Assembly (NCBI GenBank): GCA_039105265.1
Contig: JAPFFF010000007.1
Coordinates: 5,580,001 to 5,644,000 of the forward strand
DNA: 64,000 nt
Direction of reading: 5' to 3'
Source: Tritrichomonas musculus
Lineage: Eukaryota; Parabasalia; Tritrichomonadida; Tritrichomonadidae
The notes under the pieces are model-generated. The model was given only the letters and a program-made list of their open reading frames with translations, was not told where the DNA came from and ran no database searches. Each line of letters begins with the position of its first letter. Position 1 is the stretch's first letter. A program made the position numbers and the translations under genes. Below are positions 53,937-61,739 of this stretch, in pieces.

Positions 53937-54620
53937 ATGTCGAATGTATTACGGAAAGCAAGAATATTAAGTTCTGAAAATGATGCTTCGGTAAAACAGA
54001 GCCAAGAAACTAATGTTGAAATCAAAATCAAACCATCGAATTCACAACCGGTTGGTCAACCAATTAGTCAACCTGTTTATTACCCAAATGTTCCCCAAAT
54101 GAATTCACAATCTAGGGACGTAAATTTTACTATACCGGAGGAGAATTCTCAATATCAATTTCAACCTCCAACAAGCAAAGCGCCAGCCGGAGCTGGCTTG
54201 CCTGCGACTATTGTCCGAGACAAGGGTATCATCGATTTGGGAAACCACATAGTGGCTGAGGGCGGTTCCACCGACGTAGTCGAAGCCCGAAATGAAATTG
54301 AGGATTTGACTGTCAAGAACAAATTTTTAGAAACACTTCTTTCAATTTATGAATTAAATCCACTTCGTGTAAATAATTACTTGGTTTGTCACTCAAATTC
54401 ATTGATGGAATTAATTAAAATACTAACACATGCTGATAAAGTTGAACTTATTATTGATGAAGATTCTGGTTGTACGGGATGTGTATCGAAGAATAAATAT
54501 TTAGAAATCCAACGAATTCTTGTCACAAAAGATGGTAAATCAAATGATTTGAAATATGGTTACAATGATGTTTATGCACAACTTGTTCGATATGGAATTT
54601 CACTTAAATTATGCATTTAA
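53937..54620 (+). CDS. Conserved Polinton protein with D-x-GC motif, family A copy 3
   Basis: 227 residues from the ATG at 53937. The C-terminal 110 residues match A1 (DEDSGCTGC, ending SLKLCI). The N-terminal half differs by two in-frame hairpin inserts, at 54178-54209 (residues APAGAGLPAT) and about 54244-54288 (HIVAEGGSTDVVEAR), while lacking the insert that A1 has at 1100-1124. So the linker of one small gene has taken up at least three separate inserts across two copies without losing its frame. Confidence 0.75.
   Translation: MSNVLRKARILSSENDASVKQSQETNVEIKIKPSNSQPVGQPISQPVYYPNVPQMNSQSRDVNFTIPEENSQYQFQPPTSKAPAGAGLPATIVRDKGIIDLGNHIVAEGGSTDVVEARNEIEDLTVKNKFLETLLSIYELNPLRVNNYLVCHSNSLMELIKILTHADKVELIIDEDSGCTGCVSKNKYLEIQRILVTKDGKSNDLKYGYNDVYAQLVRYGISLKLCI
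54182..54197. repeat. Hairpin insert inside coding sequence
   Basis: GCCAGC/GCTGGC with loop CGGA, within an insert of about 30 bp (54178-54209) missing from A1. Confidence 0.7.
54245..54288. repeat. Double-hairpin insert inside coding sequence
   Basis: CCAC/GTGG with loop ATA, linker CTGA, then GGCGG/CACC with loop TTC, followed by GACGTAGTCGAAGCCC. The insert is 45 bp, absent from A1, and has the same hairpin-CTGA-hairpin layout as 1285-1318 and 41880-41911. Confidence 0.7.
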
Positions 54621-54630
54621 AATTATTCAA

Positions 54631-54762
54631 ATGTTAACCGAAATTCTTTTGGGAACTATTTTGGTTGTTCATGTTATTGAATTATGCGTTTTGATATCAA
54701 TTTTCAAAGAAGATGAACCCCCTAAACTCACAGAGGAGATGCGCTCGAAGCTTTACTCATAA
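54631..54762 (+). CDS. Small single-span membrane protein, family A copy 3
   Basis: 43 residues. Membrane span TILVVHVIELCVLISIF, tail EEMRSKLYS. The ATG at 54631 is preceded by ATTCAA and lies 10 bp after the previous stop, and the ATPase ATG follows 3 bp after this stop. The order D-x-GC protein, membrane peptide, ATPase is kept in both copies and suggests co-expression. Unknown role. Confidence 0.5.
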   Translation: MLTEILLGTILVVHVIELCVLISIFKEDEPPKLTEEMRSKLYS

Positions 54763-54765
54763 TAA

Positions 54766-55680
54766 ATGAAACCCAGCAAATTTGATTACAAAACAATATT
54801 TTTTTCAGATACTTCTGACTATGATGATGACTTTGAGTCATTCGAAGAACACAAGATGATTATGAAGCCTGTTATGATTGAAAAGCCCTTCGATATTGAT
54901 TTTGAAATGAATCGAGCGTACAAAAAAAATGAATCAAAAATAATGTCAGAATCTATTCGTCCAATTGGTCCTGGAATCTATGCTAATTATAATTCGTTAA
55001 ACATTATTGTTGGAGCACAGGGTAAAGGTAAATCACACATTGTATTAAGAGATATAATTCAAATATCTCGATTGAAGGAGTCAAATGTACATCAAATTGT
55101 GTATATTAGCAAGAATGGAGTTATAAATGATTCTACATTTGAAGCTCAACGCGAATTGATAAATTTACCTGTGAAAGTTGTTTCCGACACAAATGCTGAA
55201 GCTTATTTGAAAGAATTGGATTTATGGAAGGAATTATATATTAAATATTCCAGCACAAGTAGGATTACGATTAATGAAGATAAACTAGAAAAAATGTTTC
55301 AATTCCTTAATATCAATAAACTTGGTAAACCCAATGTGCCATTAAATACAATAATTCTGTGTGAAGACTTCATTAAATCGAAATTGTTAAAATCTGCTTA
55401 CTTCACAAATTACATAACTCAATTACGACACAAACATTCAATCGTTTATGTGAACGTTCAATTCTTCAAAGCGATTCCAACAGATTATAAGAATAATTGT
55501 ACTTCATTCTTTATTTTCAATGGATTCTCAAGGCAGAAGTTGAATTACATATATCAACAAGTTGTTATGCCAGTTGAATTTGAAGATTTGTGGAGACAAT
55601 ATAATCGAATGAAGAATCATGATTTTGTTTTGGTGAATACACGAGAAGGAAGTATTGAATTTATAAGATTCAACCAGTAA
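54766..55680 (+). CDS. Packaging ATPase (FtsK/HerA, A32-like), family A copy 3
   Basis: 304 residues. Walker A GAQGKGKS at about 83-90, Walker B TIILCED at about 195-201, and a following strand HSIVYVNVQFFKAIP in the position of the sensor strand. The first 60 residues are an acidic extension specific to family A (SDTSDYDDDFESFEEH). Homologues package the genome into preformed capsids. It is the last gene shared with A1 inside the window. Confidence 0.85.
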   Translation: MKPSKFDYKTIFFSDTSDYDDDFESFEEHKMIMKPVMIEKPFDIDFEMNRAYKKNESKIMSESIRPIGPGIYANYNSLNIIVGAQGKGKSHIVLRDIIQISRLKESNVHQIVYISKNGVINDSTFEAQRELINLPVKVVSDTNAEAYLKELDLWKELYIKYSSTSRITINEDKLEKMFQFLNINKLGKPNVPLNTIILCEDFIKSKLLKSAYFTNYITQLRHKHSIVYVNVQFFKAIPTDYKNNCTSFFIFNGFSRQKLNYIYQQVVMPVEFEDLWRQYNRMKNHDFVLVNTREGSIEFIRFNQ

Positions 55681-55802
55681 GTACAAAAAAAATATTTTGG
55701 CTATGCTAAATCCGCTAGAAACCATACACAATTAACAGTTAACTGTTAAATAGACAAAAAAATATTCAATTTATTCGTCGAATCTACGATTCTAAGATTT
55801 GT

Positions 55803-55868
55803 TTCGGCCAAAGGCCTCGACCGAAGGTCTCGGGCAACGAAGTTGACCTCAAACGCAAAGCGTTTTTA
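55803..55868. repeat. Chain of four small hairpins after the ATPase gene
   Basis: In series: GGCC/GGCC (loop AAA), CGACC/GGTC (loop GAA), CAAC/GTTG (loop GAA) and AACGC/GCGTT (loop AAA). All have purine tri-loops. The chain sits between convergent genes and overlaps the end of the next gene. It could act in 3'-end formation, or be a cluster of the insert family. Confidence 0.65.
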
Positions 55869-56330
55869 CAAATCATCAAGAACAATATCTTGATGGTTTC
55901 CTTTAAATATTTGTGGTTCAGGTATTTCATATTTCTCGCGAAGTTTCAAAATCATTTCTTGATTTGATTTGTTAATTCGTTCAATTGAATAATTGTAAAA
56001 CGAATGTTCTTTAAATGTTTGAACATCTGTATTACCATTAACAAATGTTTCAAAAGAATTTATGTTAATCCTTCGTCGGAGATTTGATGTTAGAATTACA
56101 TGTTCAAGATTAAATTCTTTCAATTGATTTGGATATAAGCGCGTGATTTTTTTGTCGGAATTGGATAATGAAATATATAACACGCGAACAAGGTAAGTAC
56201 CTTTTCCGATATTGATTGGAAATCGTTCACAAAGTAATGTAAAATCACATTTTTGATATTCATCTGGATTTGGTAATAATGAGATTAATGAATTGATGTA
56301 TTCATATACTCGAAGGTTGGTTGTTGTCAT
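55866..56330 (-). CDS. Protein of unknown function, probably A3
   Basis: 154 residues starting MTTTNLRVYEYINSLIS. Mixed alpha/beta with a basic middle (LTSNLRRRININSFETF) and an acidic end. No domain recognised. The leader (TTTTTATTTTGTAATCAA before the ATG) is the same as that of the HNH gene to its right, so the two are probably regulated alike. Confidence 0.5.
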   Translation of the reverse strand: MTTTNLRVYEYINSLISLLPNPDEYQKCDFTLLCERFPINIGKGTYLVRVLYISLSNSDKKITRLYPNQLKEFNLEHVILTSNLRRRININSFETFVNGNTDVQTFKEHSFYNYSIERINKSNQEMILKLREKYEIPEPQIFKGNHQDIVLDDL

Positions 56331-56412
56331 TTGATTACAAAATAAAAAATTGAAAATAAATTTTAAAAATTGAACTTGTGAAGAAATGCAAAAAAAATAA
56401 TTGTTAATTGAT

Positions 56413-56808
56413 TTAATAAATTATACCAGATGGTGTATAACGTACACATCGAGAATCATTAGTCCAACAAAGATTGTCAATATGATAATCAAATTTGTTA
56501 TGATTAATATGCTTAACAAATTTATAATTATTAGGGTTTGGAATAAATTGTTTAGCGATTAATTCATGTTTTTTATATAATTTTCCGTTCAATTTAACAT
56601 GTGGACAATTGTTTTTCATAATTTCTTCTAAAACACGTTCACCACGACCCAGTGTAATAATAAATGGAAATTCGGTTTGAATTGCATACTTGTATTCAAA
56701 ATTAAGTAATGGAACATAAGTAGTATCAGGTTTTGATTCAATTATATATTTCAAAAATTCATCAAATATAATTTCGTCAGCATATTCATGAATGTAATTT
56801 GTTGTCAT
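56413..56808 (-). CDS. HNH-type endonuclease-like protein
   Basis: 131 residues. The C-terminal half has the HNH_3-type layout: KKHELIAKQFIPNPNNYKFV, then HINHNKFDYHIDNLCW, that is, a His start, the central H-N block and the asparagine-leucine-tryptophan end. Such proteins are often free-standing homing-type nucleases carried by large DNA viruses. The N-terminal 60 residues are not recognised. The leader is shared with 55866-56330. The activity is inferred from motif spacing. Confidence 0.7.
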   Translation of the reverse strand: MTTNYIHEYADEIIFDEFLKYIIESKPDTTYVPLLNFEYKYAIQTEFPFIITLGRGERVLEEIMKNNCPHVKLNGKLYKKHELIAKQFIPNPNNYKFVKHINHNKFDYHIDNLCWTNDSRCVRYTPSGIIY

Positions 56809-56888
56809 TTGATTACAAAATAAAAAATTAAAAAAAAATTAAATTTGAAAAATTAATTTTTGAATTTGACAAAAAAATAATTTCTAAA

Positions 56889-57172
56889 CGGATTTTTTTC
56901 CGGTTAGTTTTGACATTGATTCCAGACATTGGTTATCAACATTTATTCGAGCGGAGGATTTCCTACGGACATTTTTGACATTGGTTTCAGACCTTAGTTA
57001 TCAACATTTATTCACTGGTCGGAATTCCGGCTAACGATTTTAACATTGGTTTTACAGCTTGGTTATCAACATTTATTCGTTAGTGCATTTTCGCACCGAC
57101 CGATTTGACATTGATTTTCATAGTTGGTTATCAACATTTATTCGTGTAGGAGTTTTCTCCTAGACGCAAAAA
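56889..57172. repeat. Four-copy array with exact 65-bp period and variable hairpins
   Basis: The block TTATCAACATTTATTC recurs at 56933, 56998, 57063 and 57128, each time preceded by a version of TTTGACATTGGTTTCA. The remaining part of each unit holds a different small inverted repeat (CGGA/TCCG, AGGA/TCCT, CGGAATTCCG, GTGC/GCAC), with TAGGAG/CTCCTA after the last block. Confidence 0.85.
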
Positions 57173-57193
57173 AAAATAATTTTGTTAATTGAT

Positions 57194-57973
57194 TTATTCC
57201 TGAAATTCGTTGAAATATGTTTCAATCATTTCATGTAAATCATCAAGTATTTCACGATTAATTGTAATTGTATTTCCATTAATATTAGCTTCTGTTTCAT
57301 CGAAGTTTTCACGAATAATGTTTTTAATATCCAAATTAATGGTCATTGAAATAGGAAGGTTCTCTCTAAAGAACCATCTTTCATTCAAATCATCATAATG
57401 TGAACGAACTTTATAAAAATAATCCTTATGTCTTCGAACAAGATGAAGTTTCACATTTGCATTATCATCAGGAATTTGTTCAAGCCAAATAAGGTATTTA
57501 TAATCATGTTCACGATTATTTGGAACGACACGAGGAGTTATATTGTTAATTTGATTTTGTTTTTCATTGAGTTGATTTTGTTTTTCGTTGAGTTGATTTT
57601 GTAATTGAATTCGTTGTTGATTAAAGTATGAATCAAGAAGTTTCATAATTTGCCAAGAATATGCTGGGGAACACCAGATAGCAATATGATTAACAAGTAA
57701 ACGGTGAACATAATATCCTCTTAATTCATTTGAAAGATTTGGACGATTTTCATATAATTTTTCGCTTGCGGAAATTTCCGCACGCCCATATTTAAGTAAT
57801 TCTTTAGTTGTTTTGTTATCAAGCCAGTCATTTACACGTTTATCAGAGTTGCATGAATCGATTATTGATTTGATTTGAAACATGTCATCATTAATTGAGT
57901 GAATGATTCGAAGTTGTTCATTGTATTGTAAATATTCATATTCATCATTGATTGGTGTAACAATTGTGTTCAT
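57194..57973 (-). CDS. KilA-N domain protein
   Basis: 259 residues. The KilA-N-like core lies at about 55-125 (RVNDWLDNKTTKELLKYGRA, then ELRGYYVHRLLVNHIAIWCS and PAYSWQIMKLLDSYF). A coiled spacer made of LNEKQNQ repeats follows (about 125-145), and then a C-terminal alpha/beta domain (DYKYLIWLEQIPDDNANVKL) like those of viral KilA-N/BRO-type proteins. KilA-N binds DNA in phages and large eukaryotic DNA viruses. It could be a regulator of the element. It lies next to the 65-bp array, which is a possible target. Confidence 0.75.
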   Translation of the reverse strand: MNTIVTPINDEYEYLQYNEQLRIIHSINDDMFQIKSIIDSCNSDKRVNDWLDNKTTKELLKYGRAEISASEKLYENRPNLSNELRGYYVHRLLVNHIAIWCSPAYSWQIMKLLDSYFNQQRIQLQNQLNEKQNQLNEKQNQINNITPRVVPNNREHDYKYLIWLEQIPDDNANVKLHLVRRHKDYFYKVRSHYDDLNERWFFRENLPISMTINLDIKNIIRENFDETEANINGNTITINREILDDLHEMIETYFNEFQE

Positions 57974-58420
57974 TTTTGAAGAAGAAAAAAAATTAAAAAA
58001 AAATTAAATTTGAAAAAAACCCCTCACATTTTGGTTTTTGTGATAAAATGAATATTTATTTATGCATTTGTTTTCTATATATAATACTAAACAAAAGTTA
58101 ATTTAACCATATTGCCAATAAATGCATTATTAAAGAGATATTTAAATGATTATTTAAAAAGTATTTTGTTTCTTTATATTTCCTATATTATCATACTTAT
58201 ATAAGATATTAGCACTGCTATAAAGAATACTTGTTTATTTATTTTTAATATATTAGGAATTTAAAAATGAAAATAACTAAAAATTAGATATATATATTAA
58301 TTAATAATATATTATATTTATATAAAATTATATATTATAAAAAGCTATATATATTTACTAACTATGATATATTTATTAATATAAAAATATTTCAAATCTA
58401 AATAATCACTCTATACAAAA

Positions 58421-58507
58421 CAACTCGTTTTTCTAACCCGGTAGCTCAAATATTCTGAAGAGCAATTCAAAATAACTCGTTTTTCTAACCCGAAATGCTC
58501 AAATATT
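58421..58507. repeat. Two-copy direct repeat
   Basis: CTCGTTTTTCTAACCCG followed by CTCAAATATTC occurs twice about 50 bp apart in otherwise unstructured AT-rich DNA. Confidence 0.6.
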
Positions 58508-60000
58508 CAATTGAATTTCTGAATATTATTTTAGAAATAAATAAAAAAATTTTTAGTTATCTATTTTAACATAACCAATTTTCAACATAAAATTTAATTG
58601 AATCTCTATTATCTTGACATATTAATGATTTTATATTTATTTACTTTTTTATTAAACATTAAAAAAAGATATTACATTAAATAAAACAAAATTTATTTTA
58701 TGATTTTAGAAAAGATCAAAAATTATGATAATATTTGAAGAACTAAAATCATTTAAGTTGCCAAAATAATTAAAATTCTTTTATTTATTGAATTCATATT
58801 TATTCCATTTATTTTGGAATAATAAATCAGAACTCTAGATGTGTTCATTTATCATGACACAAAAACTGAGTTTAATACAACCATTTTTATAGATTATGTT
58901 ATGTTCACCATAGTTAATAAGATTTTAAGTAAATAATTACAAATAAATTTCTAAGCATCGGTAAAATCTATTAAACATATAAACAGTGAAATGAACCACT
59001 GAAAATATACTAGTTTTCGAATAATTCATTATATCTTGCTAAAAATTTTATTAAAAATCATTTAAAAGATTTAATAAATATCTAGTATTAAAAATATATT
59101 TATTTACATTATATATTACAAATTAAAGATTATTTCATTTATATTTGGAATATAACATTTAATTCTTTCGATTATTTTTGATTTTAACTTTTGTAATTGG
59201 ATTAAGTGTTAAATATATAAATTAATCAAGCAAATATTTTTAACAAGTTTTAATTATTTCAAAAGTTTTTAAAAATGATGATCATAAAATTTCAGTTTAA
59301 CGAAAATTTAAACGAAAATGCATCTAGCCTATAGTTATACAATGGATTTACTAATGTTTAACCAGAAGACATTGTAATTCTATTTCTGACATATAATATT
59401 TGCAAATATTAAGATTTTAATTTCAAAATATCTGATTGAAATTATCCTATAAATATTAATATGATGTGAATAAGCATGATATATATTTTAAATTAAGTAA
59501 ATATATTATTTTGTTGAGATAAAAATATTTTACAGGTATCGATGAAAAATTGTAAACGGTAATGTTAGGGGTTTTATTTGAAAAATAAATTTTATTAATC
59601 CACTTTTTGAATGGTGTAATTATAAATAATGAGATTTTCAAAAACTCATATGTAGAATCATTTTGAGGAACTAGTTTTAAAAATATATGTTATTCTCGTA
59701 GTCCCCAATTTAATTTTGTGTTTTATTTGAAACTTGAAATTTCAAGATATTAGATGGGGATATCATCTGAAATCAAAAATCGAAAAAGTTGTATCATTGA
59801 ATTCGGGGTCTTGTGCTGATTAATAATATATCAATATTTTTTTCTAAATACCGCTCTAAATGAAGAATCAAAAAAATCGGAAAAATCTAATAAATCGAAT
59901 GTTCATTCAATTTTAAAAATTTATAATCAAAATAACAAGATGCCATTTTAAATTTAATTCAATTTTTTCAGATTCTGCAGAAATTCTTCACAATTGTCTC

Positions 60001-60160
60001 AGATTTATAAGAGGAATTTTAATTTGAATGGTCATTTAATTTTACAGATTTATAAGATGATTTTATTTTGAATAGTTATTCAAAAATACAGATTTATAAG
60101 ATGATTTAATTTGAATAGTTATTCAATTTTACAGAAAATCAGATTTATAAAATAAACTAA
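60001..60160. repeat. Four-unit degenerate tandem array
   Basis: CAGATTTATAAGATGA-type units start near 60001, 60046, 60090 and 60141 (spacing 44-51 bp), with TTTGAATAGTTATTCAA between them, itself an inverted repeat (TTGAATA/TATTCAA). Confidence 0.65.
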
Positions 60161-60660
60161 ATAACGAATAAAAAAAAATTTTTTTATACCCAATTCTCAC
60201 GTAACTTCGCCCAAATGTGGTTACATTAAATTACCCTTTTCATAAAATTTGAGAAGAATTCTATGAGCTATTTTAAAAAGTTTATATAGCTTTTTATAAA
60301 AAATTCGTTTTATTTAAAGAATAAAAAGAAATTTCTACAAATAAATAAAAAAATATTAATAACATCTAAGGCTTTATTAATAATTAAAATATGAATAAAA
60401 AGGAAGATGGTAAATATTTAATTATTTTATTATATTCTAAAAAGGTAAAAGCTATCGAAATTCTTTATATGCAATTTTTTTAACATTTGTCATTACTCAT
60501 CATTTATTTATTTTTTACGGTTCACTTTGTTTTTTCATTCAAAATATAATGTTCATATTGCGCTACTTGTTAATTTTTCAAGTAAATTTTCTGTGGTTAT
60601 AAAAAGTTTATTTAATTGTAGATTAAAATGTTTGGTTAGTAGTAATATAATGTTCGCCCT

Positions 60661-60860
60661 GGTACCCCGAATAACTACTGATAAGAATTTCCTTGTCTCC
60701 CAATACCAAGAACCAAGCTCCCAGAAAAATTGACAATTCAACACCAAACTTTTCATAAACACGTTAGAGACCTACCTCAGGAACCAAGCTCCCAGAACAA
60801 GTTTGAAATTCGTTGGAAACTTACTTGGTAAACCAAGCTCCCAGAACAAGTTTGAAATTT
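60661..60860. repeat. Junction-like sequence with three CCAAGCTCCCAGAA repeats
   Basis: TGTCTCCCAATACCA and GAACCAAGCTC at 60694-60720 match the B/A3 junction. AACCAAGCTCCCAGAA then recurs at 60711, 60782 and 60831. It probably marks the edge of element C. Confidence 0.6.
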
Positions 60861-60929
60861 GTTAGGGTACCTTATTTTCCAGTAGTTTGTATTTTTAAAT
60901 ATTTTTTTTTATTTTTTTATTTTTCTAAA

Positions 60930-61652
60930 ATGCAACAAATAAATGGAACCATTGCTGAATATTTGGATGCTTACAATAAAGATTTGAAAAAACCAAAAGA
61001 CAAACAAACAATGAAATTTTATTCAATAACTGCTTCTAATGAACAATTTGATGAATTCTTTAAAAAATATGATTGTACAATATTAAGATATCCAAAAGAA
61101 TCTCTAATTTGTGAATCAATTACATTCTATCGAAATAATAATCCAACAAGAATTATGTACTGTTATATTAGAGAATTTTATCACAATCCTGATAAATTAT
61201 ATAGAAAAGATTACAATTATGCTAAAAAACAAGGAATTACATTAATTAAATCAAATGAAGAACGTTCAGAAGAATCTCGTAAACAAAAAGAGGATAAATT
61301 ACGAGAATCAATGTTAAAAGAAAATTGTATATTAACTTCTCCATATGAATTATCTGATAAATTGGTTCATTATACATTTGAAGGATTAGATTATGCAATC
61401 ACACCAATAAAATGGAATAAAGGAATTCGTTCACATAAAATGAAATGCATTCGTTATACGCATGAACATATTGCACAATTATTTGCAAAAGAAGGTTGTG
61501 AATTGATTTCAAAATATGAGAATCAAAAATCTCGTTTGGAATATAAATATAAAGGAAAAACGTTTCATGTGGTTTGGAATGATTGGAAATGTTATAATTC
61601 ACGTCCGCACCTAGGTGTTAAAAAAACTTATTTCTCAGAAGAATCAAAATAA
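60930..61652 (+). CDS. Protein of unknown function with possible endonuclease-associated repeats, element C
   Basis: 240 residues from the ATG at 60930; a longer frame would start inside the junction repeat. Three segments of similar layout: FYSITASNEQFDEFFKKYDC, then a middle one from ESMLKENCILTSPYELSDKL, and a last one (IAQLFAKEGCELISKYENQK). The last two pair a helix ending in a Cys with a following beta part (VHYTFEGLDYAI; YKGKTFHVVWNDWK). This recalls small zinc- or HNH-associated repeats in large DNA virus endonucleases, but the resemblance is weak. It lies 87 bp before the polymerase. Confidence 0.5.
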   Translation: MQQINGTIAEYLDAYNKDLKKPKDKQTMKFYSITASNEQFDEFFKKYDCTILRYPKESLICESITFYRNNNPTRIMYCYIREFYHNPDKLYRKDYNYAKKQGITLIKSNEERSEESRKQKEDKLRESMLKENCILTSPYELSDKLVHYTFEGLDYAITPIKWNKGIRSHKMKCIRYTHEHIAQLFAKEGCELISKYENQKSRLEYKYKGKTFHVVWNDWKCYNSRPHLGVKKTYFSEESK

Positions 61653-61739
61653 ACAAACGATTAAAATATTTTTTTGAAACAGATTCTTAAATTTTAAATT
61701 TTTCAAACTAATTTTTTTCCACATTTTTATTTTTGATAA

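Larger units (their letters stand above)
41506..57990 (+). mobile_element. Polinton family A, copy 3 (A3)
   Basis: It mirrors A1 gene for gene from the terminal block to the ATPase (41506-55680). The three genes at 55866-57973 probably belong to it but cannot be compared with A1, which leaves the window there. All core genes seen are open, so it looks whole over this stretch. No polymerase or protease of family A is visible before the non-coding region at 57990. Similarity to A1 ranges from identical stretches to replaced segments. Confidence 0.8.
57990..60700. other. AT-rich region of about 2.7 kb without genes
   Basis: No coding frame of credible length or composition on either strand. It holds a two-copy repeat at 58421-58507 and a four-unit array at 60001-60160; the rest is A/T runs. 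It is either host intergenic DNA between two elements or a decayed segment. Confidence 0.6.

Noticed and set aside
56889-57172. CRISPR-like appearance (constant 65-bp period with variable part)
   Set aside because: The variable parts are self-complementary rather than unrelated spacers, only four units exist, and the context is eukaryotic virus-like DNA.
14561-57990. A2 and A3 as the two halves of one element split by insertion of B
   Set aside because: A3 starts again from the terminal block and repeats the genes of A2, so they are separate copies.
59456-59641. 61-codon hydrophobic frame on the - strand in the AT-rich region
   Set aside because: Ile/Tyr/Phe/Asn-rich composition expected from random AT-rich DNA; no neighbours or start context.
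60527-60762. Short frames on both strands before element C
   Set aside because: They overlap each other and the junction repeats and have no conserved features.
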